Positions 26,102-33,734 of a stretch of DNA of 41,718 nucleotides are shown in pieces. The stretch is from an uncultured Alistipes sp. (GTDB lineage Bacteria; Bacteroidota; Bacteroidia; Bacteroidales; Rikenellaceae), in assembly GCA_947177225.1 (NCBI GenBank), contig CAMWTS010000018.1, forward strand, positions 1 through 41,718, in the 5' to 3' direction. The stretch's first letter is position 1, and each line of letters starts with the position of its first letter. The position numbers were made by a program, and so were the translations under genes. The notes beneath the pieces are model-generated. The model was not told the DNA's origin. It was given only the letters and a program-made list of their open reading frames with translations, and did not search any database.

Positions 26102-27379
26102 ATGATACACCCTCAATGGAGCTATTCGGCTGTGTTGTATGAGATGAATGTCCGTCAGTTGACGGCAGAGGGAACTTTGCGTGCCGCCATGGGGCGTTTG
26201 GAGTTTCTGCGTGAGTTGGGAGTAGATGTCGTGTGGCTCATGCCTGTCTATCCGATCGGTATGGAGGGGCGTAAAGGCTCGCTCGGCTCTTACTACTCGG
26301 TGGCCGATTATGAGGCTGTCAATCCCGAATTGGGCGATATGGCCGATTTCGACGCTTTTGTCGGGCGTGCTCACGCCTTGGGTATGAAAGTGATTCTCGA
26401 TTGGGTTGCCAACCATACGGCACGCGATGCGCGCTGGATAGGCGAAAAACCGGCCGACTGGTATGAGCGCGACGAGAACGGTTCGCCGCGTGTGCCCTGG
26501 GACTGGACCGATACGGCCAAGCTCAATTTCTCGAACCGCGAGGTATGGCGGGCGCAGATCGCGGCCATGCGTTTCTGGGTCGAGCATCATGCTGTCGACG
26601 GCTTCCGCTGCGATATGGCCATGCTCGTGCCGATAGAGTTTTGGCAGGAGGCCGCCGCCGAGCTGCGCTCTGTGCGCGAGGATCTGTTTCTGCTGGCCGA
26701 GGCCGAAGAGGACAATCTTTTCGACCGGGCTTTCGATGCCAGCTACCAGTGGGGCATACACCATCTGATGTGCGACGTGGCCAAGGGTACGCGCCGTGTG
26801 TGGGATCTGCGCAATGCGCTCTATGCCGATCTGTCGCGTTATCCTGCCGAAGCCATGCGCATGAGTTTTACGTCGAACCACGACGAGAATTCGTGGAGCG
26901 GATCGGAGTTCGAGCGTTTCGGCGATGCGTTGGAGGTGATGACGGCTTTCACGTTTCTGATGCCTAAGACCATACCGCTGATCTATACCGGTCAGGAGGT
27001 GGGTTACGACCACTCTTTCGCATTCTTCGAGCACGATCCTCTTCCCGACTGCCGTCCAACGCGTCAGACGGAAGTCTATCGCCGTTTGATCCGGCTCAAA
27101 CATATGGAGGCGGCTTTGGCCGCAGGCGAGCGCGGCGGCGATATGGTCGAGATCGACAACAATGCCAAGGATTGCATGATGACGTTCGTGCGCGAGAAAG
27201 GACGCAGCAGGGTGGTGGCCATACTCAATCTCTCGCCGTGGACTATCCATGCCGACTTCTCGACGGGCGGCTATGCCGGCGAATACCGCGATGCCATGAC
27301 CTGCGAGCGCATAGTGCTGCCCGAACACTTCGAGCGCGACATATTGCCGTGGCACTATCAGATATTGGTAAAGCCATGA
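26102..27379 (+). CDS. Cytoplasmic GH13 alpha-amylase/maltodextrin hydrolase
   Basis: A 425-residue GH13 enzyme without any signal peptide; the barrel starts at once (SYSAVLYEMNVRQLTAEG). It shares most motifs with the preceding lipoprotein enzyme (DVVWLMP, GSYYSVADYEAVNPE, VILDWVANHTARDARW), so the two look like a duplication with split location. The triad is Asp171 in DGFRCDMAML, Glu200 in LLAEAEED and Asp261 in FTSNHDENSW. It has its own promoter. It would hydrolyse maltodextrins brought in by the MFS carrier at the head of the locus. The start ATG follows an A-rich stretch (gcgaaaaaagtt), usual for this phylum. Confidence 0.9.
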   Translation: MIHPQWSYSAVLYEMNVRQLTAEGTLRAAMGRLEFLRELGVDVVWLMPVYPIGMEGRKGSLGSYYSVADYEAVNPELGDMADFDAFVGRAHALGMKVILDWVANHTARDARWIGEKPADWYERDENGSPRVPWDWTDTAKLNFSNREVWRAQIAAMRFWVEHHAVDGFRCDMAMLVPIEFWQEAAAELRSVREDLFLLAEAEEDNLFDRAFDASYQWGIHHLMCDVAKGTRRVWDLRNALYADLSRYPAEAMRMSFTSNHDENSWSGSEFERFGDALEVMTAFTFLMPKTIPLIYTGQEVGYDHSFAFFEHDPLPDCRPTRQTEVYRRLIRLKHMEAALAAGERGGDMVEIDNNAKDCMMTFVREKGRSRVVAILNLSPWTIHADFSTGGYAGEYRDAMTCERIVLPEHFERDILPWHYQILVKP

Positions 27380-27390
27380 TATCGATTCCG

Positions 27391-27427
27391 TCGTTCCGGC
27401 GGTAGCCGCATGCTGCCGCCGGAACGA
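27391..27427 (+). terminator. Hairpin between two GH13 genes
   Basis: A 12-bp perfect stem (tcgttccggcgg / ccgccggaacga), extendable by two pairs, lies 12 nt after the stop of the cytoplasmic amylase. There is no T-tract, so it may be an mRNA-stabilising or attenuating structure rather than a full terminator. Confidence 0.45.
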
Positions 27428-27481
27428 CCGGATCTGCCAGACCCCAATCTTTAACCGATCTAAACCAAATCTAACCTTGAT

Positions 27482-29350
27482 ATGAAACGTATAATATTCT
27501 TGCTTTCTGCCGCCATGCTGCTATTGCCGTCGGCGGCTTTTGCCCGCAAGGCTTCGTCGCCCGTGCGACGTGTCGAGCCGTTGTCGTGGTGGGTCGGCAT
27601 GCAGACCCCGTTGCAACTCATGATCCAGGGCGACAACATCTCTTCCTACGATGTTGCCATATTGCCCGAAGGACAGGGTGTCACGGTCGCCGGCGTCCAC
27701 AAAGCCGATAACGCCGATTATCTGTTCGTCGATGTCGCCATTGCCGACGATGCTGTGGCCGGCGATTACACGATCCGGCTTCGGTCGGGCAAACACCGTT
27801 TCGATACTCCCTATCGCATCGATGCACGCCGCGAGGGTTCTGCCGCTCGCAAAAGTTTTACCACTGCCGACATGGTGTATCTCATCATGCCCGACCGCTT
27901 TGCCAATGGCGACGAGTCGAACGACTCGACCGACGATACGGTCGAGAAGGCCGACCGCTCATCGTGGGGCGGACGTCATGGCGGTGACCTGCAAGGCATC
28001 ATCGATCATCTCGACTATATAGCCGATCTGGGTGCCACGGCCGTATGGTGCACTCCTCTGTTGGAGGACAACGAACCCCACGGCTCGTATCACGGCTACG
28101 CGTGCAGCGACTACTACCATATCGATTCGCGCTACGGTACCAACGAGCTGTTTCGCCGCTATGTCGACGAGTGCCATGCGCGCGATTTGAAGGTGATAAT
28201 GGACATCGTGCCCAACCATAGCGCAACTTCGCACTGGTGGTATGGCAACGAGCCGTTCGAAGACTGGATCCACCGTTTTCCGGAGTACACGCAGTCCAAC
28301 TGGACATTTTCGACCAATATGGATCCCAATGCTTCGCGTGCCGACCTCTATCAGATGGAGAGCGGCTGGTTCGACCGATCGATGGCCGACATGAATCTCG
28401 ACAATCCGTATCTGTTGCAATACTTTAAGCAGTGGGGCGTATGGTGGATCGAAGCCATGAATCTCGACGGATTCCGTGTAGATACCTATCCCTACAACGA
28501 GAAGATGCCCATGAGCGAGTGGTGCGAGGCCATACGCCGCGAGTATCCCGATTTCAACATCGTGGGAGAGGTGTGGACATCGTCCATACCGCAGCTGGCA
28601 TACTGGCAGGGCGACAACGAAAACAAGGACGGCTTCAACTCGCATCTGCCCTCGATAATGGACTTCCCGCTGCGCGATGCCATCTGCGCCGCATTGCAGG
28701 AGCATGGCGACAAACCTGAGTGGGGCAAGGGCATGACCCGTATCTACGACATCATCTCGCACGACTTCGTCTATCACGATCTTAGCCGCATGATGATAAT
28801 GACGGCCAATCACGATACTGAGCGTATAGGCGATGTGGTCGGAGGCGACGTATCGCGCATGAAGATTTCGATGGCTCTGCTTGCCACCTTGCGCGGCATG
28901 CCGCAGATGTTCTCGGGCGATGAGATGATGTTCCGCTCGCTCGATGAATCGAAGGGGCATATCGCTCTTCGCGTCGACTTTCCCGGCGGCTGGCAGGGCG
29001 ACGAACTCGATCTGTTCGATGCTTCGCAGCGTACGGGTGTCGCCAAGGAGGTGTTCGACTATACGCGTCGTCTGTTCAACTGGCGTAAAACAAAACCGGT
29101 GATCCACAATGGCCGCACACTCCATTTCGTCGACCGTAACAACACCTACGCCTATTTCCGCTACGACACCTCGGATACAGTGTTCGTCTTTGTCAACAAC
29201 ACCGATCACGCCGTTACCGTGCCGTGGGAGCGTTACTCCGAGATCACGTCTCGACTCTCCGCCGTCGGTCGCGATGTCATCACCGGAGAGAGTGTCGACA
29301 TGACTTCATGCAATGTCGCGCCGCTGTCGGCGTTGATAGTTGAGTTTTAA
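27482..29350 (+). CDS. susA: SusA-like periplasmic neopullulanase/cyclomaltodextrinase
   Basis: A 622-residue secreted enzyme: signal peptide 1-21 with cleavage after AFA, no lipobox, so soluble in the periplasm. Residues 28-118 form the N-terminal domain of cyclomaltodextrinase-type enzymes (VEPLSWWVGMQTPLQLMIQG). The GH13 barrel starts at MVYLIMPDRFANGD. The triad is Asp334 in NLDGFRVDTYPY, Glu363 in IVGEVWT and Asp445 in TANHDTERI. HGGDLQGIIDHLDYI and PHGSYHGYACSDYY are typical of SusA and neopullulanases. It degrades imported maltooligosaccharides or cyclodextrins. It is the last gene of the locus, followed by a strong terminator at 29388. Confidence 0.93.
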   Translation: MKRIIFLLSAAMLLLPSAAFARKASSPVRRVEPLSWWVGMQTPLQLMIQGDNISSYDVAILPEGQGVTVAGVHKADNADYLFVDVAIADDAVAGDYTIRLRSGKHRFDTPYRIDARREGSAARKSFTTADMVYLIMPDRFANGDESNDSTDDTVEKADRSSWGGRHGGDLQGIIDHLDYIADLGATAVWCTPLLEDNEPHGSYHGYACSDYYHIDSRYGTNELFRRYVDECHARDLKVIMDIVPNHSATSHWWYGNEPFEDWIHRFPEYTQSNWTFSTNMDPNASRADLYQMESGWFDRSMADMNLDNPYLLQYFKQWGVWWIEAMNLDGFRVDTYPYNEKMPMSEWCEAIRREYPDFNIVGEVWTSSIPQLAYWQGDNENKDGFNSHLPSIMDFPLRDAICAALQEHGDKPEWGKGMTRIYDIISHDFVYHDLSRMMIMTANHDTERIGDVVGGDVSRMKISMALLATLRGMPQMFSGDEMMFRSLDESKGHIALRVDFPGGWQGDELDLFDASQRTGVAKEVFDYTRRLFNWRKTKPVIHNGRTLHFVDRNNTYAYFRYDTSDTVFVFVNNTDHAVTVPWERYSEITSRLSAVGRDVITGESVDMTSCNVAPLSALIVEF

Positions 29351-29387
29351 TACTACTTTTATCGAAAGACGCCATTGGCGTCGCCGC

Positions 29388-29436
29388 ATTGGCGCGGACA
29401 GAACGAACGTTTGTTTCGTCTGTCCGCGCCAATTTT
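29388..29436 (+). terminator. Terminator of the alpha-glucan locus
   Basis: A long stem, attggcgcggacag-aacgaa paired with ttcgt-ctgtccgcgccaat (one bulged base), is followed by a short T-run. It ends the plus-strand operon 38 nt after the SusA-like stop. Confidence 0.85.
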
Positions 29437-29500
29437 ATGCCGGCGGCTTGTCCCGAGGTGCTTCACTTTGTGTCGTTTCATTGGGCATGTCTGTCTGCTG

Positions 29501-29531
29501 TGTCATTTCGGGCATCAGCGAGAGATATGCG
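29501..29531. repeat. Degenerate intergenic motif
   Basis: tgtcatttcgggcatcagcg followed by agagatatgcg resembles the element at 41-71 (tgtcatttcgagcgtgagcg agaaatctgtg). Such dispersed pieces are common between genes in Bacteroidales. Confidence 0.5.
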
Positions 29532-29552
29532 TTCGGTTTGTCCGGTTAAATG

Positions 29553-29593
29553 AAAAAGACCGTCCCCGACAACAGGTGTTGCCGGGGACGGTC
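29553..29593 (-). terminator. Terminator of the barrel-protein gene
   Basis: On the minus strand a 16-bp stem with one mismatch (gaccgtccccg...cggggacggtc) is followed by TTTTT. It lies 40 nt after the stop of the convergent receptor gene. Confidence 0.88.
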
Positions 29594-29632
29594 GTCGATG
29601 AACTATGATTGAACTAATGCTTGTCGGAGGTA

Positions 29633-32047
29633 TCAGTTGCCCATGCCCGATGATGAGCCGCTGCCCAGACGCCCGCGGTCTTCGGCCGAACCGCTCTCCA
29701 CGGAACGAGCCTTGAACTGCTTGCCGGCATTGAAGTTATATGTAACCGAGAAGGTGAACTGCCGGCACGACCAACCGTTGATGATATTCATGTCGCGGCG
29801 GAACTCGGCTTCGCGGATAGAGCCTTTATTGTGGTTGCCCAGTATGTTGTTGACACCGGCCGAGATGGTGAGCTTGTTGCTGAAAAGGCGTTTTTTGACG
29901 CTTGTATTCATGTCGCCCATGGAGTCGAGGTGCACGTTGCCCGATACCATGCCGTGGAGCATGTATCCCGACAGCTCGACGATGAATCCTTTGGGCAGCG
30001 TAAACGACATTTGACCGTTGTACATTCCCATGAAATATCGCTCGACGGGCGATGATTCGGTGATCTGCTGTCCGAGGTATACGCCTGTGGCGTTGAGGTT
30101 GAACGACCACCATGGAGTGAACTGGAACGGCAGGTTGACGTTGAGATAGTAGTTGTCCAAGGTGGGGAAGTTGAGCGGTTTGAGCACCAGCAGATTGGGA
30201 TTCTCCGTGTCGACCACGGTCGTCTGCTGCATGCTGTTCTTGACAAACGACGCACCGAGCGATATGGTGTACTTGTATTTCAATACGGCCGTCAACGACA
30301 CGCTGTTGTTGTATGATGCTTTCAGATCGGGATTTCCCGTCTGGTACATATATTCAGAAATCTTGCTGATCGTAGGCGTCAGATGCCAGAATGACGGACG
30401 GGCTATGGTGCGCGAGTATTGTGCGATCAGAGAGTAGGATCCGTCGGGCGTGAGCGAATAGGATATGTTGGCATTGGGAAAAAGATCGAAATAATCCTGC
30501 TTGACCAGACGATCTTTCGACAGCGAGTGGGTGTACTCGCCGCGCAGACCGGCCACCAGACTCACGCGGCCGAGGTTGGCCGAGGCTATGGCATAGGCTG
30601 CGCCTATATGCTCGGTATAACCTATGTCGAAGCTCGAATCATCGTCGTGGATCCACTCTCCCGTGGCCGTCAGACCATTGTAGTCGACGATGTTCGAGGT
30701 GCTGTTGAGAGTGTATTTAAGTCCTGTTTTCAAGACGAATCGAGGCGAGAATACCTTGTCGAACGACAGTGTGGCTGTGCCGAGCCGATAGTGGCTGTCG
30801 ATGGCGGCGGTGTAGGTGGAGTCCTTTACGCCCAGCGGAGACGATGCTCTGTTGAAATAGTTGTTGTCGCCGTTGGATTTTTGGTCGGTGTAGTCGGCCA
30901 ACAGCTTCATGACCGAACCGCTGTCGTCGACGCGCCATATGTAGTTGAATGTTGCCGTCACCTGCCGGCTGTCGGCTCTGTTGTCGTAGAGCGAGGTGTT
31001 GCCGGTGGTAAGCTGCTGGGTCATGTATTCGGTGAGCGATGTCGTGGTCGACGGATTGCGGTTATACCAATAGTTGACCTCTGCGCCTATGCTGTGACGC
31101 GGGTTGAATTCGTAGACCGTACCTATGCGGCCTCCGGCACTGTTGTATTTGCTGTCGGAGAGACTCGATCCGTCGATCGATGCCTGTCCTGATGTGTATG
31201 ACGTGTGCTCTACGACCTTGTCGTCGGAGTTGTTGTAGCTGTACCAGCCCGATGCGTAGAGGTTGAGACGATTGTGGTTGTAGTCGAGTGATAACGACGG
31301 CGATATGCTCGTCAGTGCCGAACCGGTACGTCCGTATGCGGCTGCCGTGCCCATCAGACCCGATTGCGTGCGGCGGCGCAGCGTCAGCTTGATTATGCCG
31401 CCCGACGATGAGGCGTCGTAGTCGGCTCCCGTCTGCGGTACGATCTCGATTTTCTGTATGTCGTCGGCAGTGAGGGTGCGCAGATAGGCCATCAGCTGAG
31501 TATCGTCCATGTGCACCTCACGGTCGTTGATGTAGACTTTCGATCCGCTGTTGCCGTTGATAGAGATCTTTTCGTCGTTGATCCATACGCCGGGGGCGGT
31601 CTTCAACAACTCTTCGGCGTTTTTGCCGATGGCAACGGGCGAATTGGCTACGTCTACCACAAAGCGGTCGGCTTCGCGTTTGATGAGCTGTGCCGTCACC
31701 ACCACGTCGTCGATGCGGGTCTGGTCGACCTCCAAGGTGAACGTGCCGGCATCGGTGTCGCCGTCGATGTCGATCGTGCTCTCTACGCTCTTGTAGCCGA
31801 TGAACTGCACCTTGATATCGTATTGTCCTGCACTTGTTTTCAGTCGGAATGCTCCCTGGTCGTCGGTCGAGCCACCCGATGCCTGCAAACCGTTTTTGAG
31901 CAGTACGACAGTAGCGTATGCCACCGGACTGCCCTCTGCGTCGACTACGCGACCCGTTACGGTGGCCGATTGCGCTGCTGCGCTGCCTATCATGGCGAAG
32001 ATGGCAACCAGCATCGATGCGCAAATTTTATTAATCGATAGTTTCAT
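29633..32047 (-). CDS. Outer-membrane beta-barrel protein, TonB-dependent receptor type
   Basis: An 804-residue protein with signal peptide 1-25 (ending SAAAQ), a CarboxypepD_reg-like domain (27-105: ATVTGRVVDAEGSPVAYATV ... VQFIGYKSVE), a TonB-contact-like DDVVVTAQLIKREADRFVV (113-131), a plug-like part (to about 225, with ISINGNSGSKVYINDREV and YDASSSGGIIKLTLRRR) and a barrel of the OMP_b-brl_3 family. The C-terminus is a Gly/Ser tail (RGRLGSGSSSGMGN). It is not a SusC and has no SusD partner. The cargo is unknown; members of this family occur beside varied genes. It is monocistronic, with a good promoter at 32117 and a second G9-containing promoter at 32358. Confidence 0.88.
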   Translation of the reverse strand: MKLSINKICASMLVAIFAMIGSAAAQSATVTGRVVDAEGSPVAYATVVLLKNGLQASGGSTDDQGAFRLKTSAGQYDIKVQFIGYKSVESTIDIDGDTDAGTFTLEVDQTRIDDVVVTAQLIKREADRFVVDVANSPVAIGKNAEELLKTAPGVWINDEKISINGNSGSKVYINDREVHMDDTQLMAYLRTLTADDIQKIEIVPQTGADYDASSSGGIIKLTLRRRTQSGLMGTAAAYGRTGSALTSISPSLSLDYNHNRLNLYASGWYSYNNSDDKVVEHTSYTSGQASIDGSSLSDSKYNSAGGRIGTVYEFNPRHSIGAEVNYWYNRNPSTTTSLTEYMTQQLTTGNTSLYDNRADSRQVTATFNYIWRVDDSGSVMKLLADYTDQKSNGDNNYFNRASSPLGVKDSTYTAAIDSHYRLGTATLSFDKVFSPRFVLKTGLKYTLNSTSNIVDYNGLTATGEWIHDDDSSFDIGYTEHIGAAYAIASANLGRVSLVAGLRGEYTHSLSKDRLVKQDYFDLFPNANISYSLTPDGSYSLIAQYSRTIARPSFWHLTPTISKISEYMYQTGNPDLKASYNNSVSLTAVLKYKYTISLGASFVKNSMQQTTVVDTENPNLLVLKPLNFPTLDNYYLNVNLPFQFTPWWSFNLNATGVYLGQQITESSPVERYFMGMYNGQMSFTLPKGFIVELSGYMLHGMVSGNVHLDSMGDMNTSVKKRLFSNKLTISAGVNNILGNHNKGSIREAEFRRDMNIINGWSCRQFTFSVTYNFNAGKQFKARSVESGSAEDRGRLGSGSSSGMGN

Positions 32048-32116
32048 ATAGCTGTTGTTTGTTTAGTTCCCTGTTTTCGTCGCAACGTTTTAGTGTATTA
32101 CTTTACTAAGACACTG

Positions 32117-32148
32117 CAAATATATAACCTAATTTTTAATGATGCAAA
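32117..32148 (-). promoter_or_regulatory. Proximal promoter of barrel-protein gene
   Basis: On the minus strand TTTG, 20 nt, TATATTTG. The -7 box lies about 70 nt upstream of the ATG at 32047. Confidence 0.8.
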
Positions 32149-32357
32149 TATTCGCTCGAAATTTTGCACAGTTTCTTGTTTCATCTCCCTGCGCAGCCCG
32201 AACGGTTATACTCTGTCGGAGGTATGCAGAGGGCGGAAAAATCGATTTTCGTCATACCTTAATTATTATGGAGGTTGTCTGTTTTCATGTTCGGTCGGAC
32301 ATTTCGGCCTATGCGTGCGATGTTCTGCATTGTCCGTACTCGATTTTGTTTCGGGTA

Positions 32358-32387
32358 CAAAGTTACCCCCCCCCTCGAAAATCCAAA
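32358..32387 (-). promoter_or_regulatory. Distal promoter with G9 tract in the spacer
   Basis: On the minus strand TTTG, an 18-nt spacer ending in nine G, then TAACTTTG. The other clear promoters in this window have 19 or 20 nt between these boxes, so one or two extra G would bring it to the norm. It points to the barrel-protein gene about 310 nt downstream. Confidence 0.6.
32366..32374. repeat. C9 homopolymer (G9 on minus strand)
   Basis: Nine consecutive C immediately next to the -7 box of the distal promoter. It is one of only two such runs noticed in the window, the other being in susC. Confidence 0.9.
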
Positions 32388-32527
32388 TTTTTCAGAGAAA
32401 AAAATCATGTCATTTTGAAATTTTACACATTTCTTATATAACGAAACTCGATGCCGATATGTAACATTGTGAAATGAAATCTCGCGGGTTTCGATTCGTA
32501 ATGCGTTGAAAATAAGGTTGAATTTTC

Positions 32528-32558
32528 TTGGAATATTGTGCGAAATAGTATACTTTTA
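32528..32558 (+). promoter_or_regulatory. Promoter for candidate small RNA
   Basis: TTG, 20 nt, TACTTTTA, one base short of TAnnTTTG. It would start transcription near 32564. Confidence 0.45.
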
Positions 32559-32563
32559 CATCG

Positions 32564-32760
32564 ACGAAAGATCTTCGCATGAGGTGACTGCCGCGAAAAT
32601 TGCGGAGTTCGTAAGCGAATGTCGGCGATGGGATATGTATGTCGGCAGAGAGTTGATCGAGATGTTTCGTCGCCATTGTCAATGACCTTTTCAAAGGTAG
32701 TCTGTTAAAATAGTAATTGAGGAAGGTCCCTGCGCCGTGAGGCGGCGGGGATCTTTGTTT
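32564..32760 (+). ncRNA. Candidate structured small RNA, about 200 nt
   Basis: This stretch lies between a near-consensus promoter and a strong plus-strand terminator with no protein gene upstream to account for the terminator. Local stems visible are CCGCGA/TTGCGG (32591-32605), TTCG/CGAA (32608-32619), GGCGATG/CGTCGCC (32624-32674), ACCTT/AAGGT (32685-32698) and the terminator itself. AAAGATC near the 5' end could also pair with GATCTTT at the 3' end, enclosing the whole molecule. The length is similar to 6S RNA, but I cannot match the sequence to 6S, SRP RNA, RNase P RNA or tmRNA. The longest ATG frames inside are 16-26 codons. Family and function are unknown. Confidence 0.4.
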
Positions 32761-32762
32761 TT
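32725..32762 (+). terminator. Strong orphan terminator on plus strand
   Basis: A 12-bp stem with one bulged G, capped by a GTGA tetraloop (ggtccctgcgcc / ggcggcggggatc), followed by TTTGTTTTT. The minus-strand reading has no T-run after the stem, so it works on the plus strand, where no protein gene precedes it. Confidence 0.75.
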
Positions 32763-32809
32763 GCCGGCCTGTGTTGTCGCTGCGAACTGCGGCGCATGGC
32801 TGTATGCGA

Positions 32810-32841
32810 TTTGGTAATATTGGCAAACGATATTATTTTTG
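32810..32841 (+). promoter_or_regulatory. Promoter for NlpC/P60 gene
   Basis: TTTG, 20 nt, TATTTTTG, 22 nt before the start codon at 32864; the transcript would begin near 32848. Confidence 0.8.
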
Positions 32842-32863
32842 TCGACGATATTAACTGCGAGTC

Positions 32864-33571
32864 ATGACGAATATTCTCAGACTAACCCTTTGCACGGCAG
32901 CCGTGCTGATGACTTGCCGCCTTGCGACGGTGAATGCGGCGGCATGCGTCGGGCATGCGTGTGCTTTGTCCGTTGTAGTGGACGGGCATGCCGATGAGCT
33001 GCCGGTGGCCGTATCGCGTGTCGATTCGCTGCTTGCGGAGGCCAAATGTCATATCGGAAAACGCTATAAATACGGCTCCTCGGGAATCAATACGTTCGAT
33101 TGTTCGGGCTATACTTCGTATGTGTTCGGCAAGTATGGCTACAAACTCGAACGTTCGTCACGCGCGCAGGCGTTGCAAGGCACGGCCGTGTCGCGCGAGG
33201 AGCTGATGCCTGGCGATCTGGTGATGTTTGCCGGCCGCAAGGTGTCGAAGAGCAGGGTAGGGCATGTGGGCATCGTGGTGTCGGTCGACCGCGCCACGGG
33301 CGATTTCAAATTCATACACGCCTGCTCGCGCGGAGTGATGATAAGCGATTTCGCCTCAGAACGATACTATGTACAGCGCTATATATGTGCCCGTCGATTA
33401 TTGTCGCTCGACGACTACAAGCAGCCTCTGGTGTCGATCGGTGCTCCGGTGGCGATTCCGGAAGCCGATAGCGGCCATTCGGAGGTGACGGTGCAGACTA
33501 TGGATATCCGCCGGCTCTGTCTGCCGGCTTGCGAGCATAAGTCGAAAAAACGCATGCGCCGTCGCCGGTAG
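32864..33571 (+). CDS. Secreted NlpC/P60 peptidoglycan hydrolase
   Basis: A 235-residue protein with a signal peptide (about 1-26, cleavage near VNAAA). The NlpC/P60 domain covers 52-175: catalytic Cys80 in NTFDCSGYTSYVF, His134 in RVGHVGIVV and the third residue His152 in FIHACSRGV. RSSRAQALQGTAV and LMPGDLVMF are standard family segments. It should cleave D-Glu/diaminopimelate-type bonds of cell-wall peptides in the periplasm. The C-terminus is a basic tail (KSKKRMRRRR) with two Cys nearby, beyond the usual domain end. It has its own promoter and is not tightly linked to plsC, which follows after 163 bp. Confidence 0.92.
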   Translation: MTNILRLTLCTAAVLMTCRLATVNAAACVGHACALSVVVDGHADELPVAVSRVDSLLAEAKCHIGKRYKYGSSGINTFDCSGYTSYVFGKYGYKLERSSRAQALQGTAVSREELMPGDLVMFAGRKVSKSRVGHVGIVVSVDRATGDFKFIHACSRGVMISDFASERYYVQRYICARRLLSLDDYKQPLVSIGAPVAIPEADSGHSEVTVQTMDIRRLCLPACEHKSKKRMRRRR

Positions 33572-33687
33572 CCCAATGCAGGCGAGGTTGCGGCAGCTGG
33601 CCGTCGGGGTCTCGACACCGGCTTGCAGGGGCTAAAAATGTTGAAAACTTATACCTGCGGAGAATCGTTTTTTATTCGGATTTTTTG

Positions 33688-33695
33688 TATTTTTG
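33688..33695 (+). promoter_or_regulatory. Possible -7 element for plsC operon
   Basis: TATTTTTG lies 40 nt upstream of the plsC ATG. The base triplet 20 nt upstream is TCG rather than TTG, so the match is partial. Confidence 0.45.
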
Positions 33696-33734
33696 CGTCG
33701 ATGACCCGAATAGTCGATTAAAACAGTGTTTATT

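Larger units (their letters stand above)
32048..32863. other. 816-bp gene-free region rich in regulatory signals
   Basis: No convincing protein gene. Open frames on both strands here are not conserved-looking and overlap structured sequence. It holds two minus-strand promoters for the barrel gene, a palindromic hairpin AGGTATG/CATACCT (32219-32259) enclosing AAATCGATTT, a C9 tract, a plus-strand promoter plus strong terminator bracketing a probable small RNA, and the promoter of the NlpC/P60 gene. Confidence 0.6.

Noticed and set aside
32093..32826. Open frames of 100-130 codons in the region before nlpC/P60
   Set aside because: They overlap promoters, the C9 tract and the orphan terminator, and look like no known protein.
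33726..33734. GTG start for plsC
   Set aside because: The ATG at 33735 is nine bases later, gives a normal leader helix and is the commoner start.
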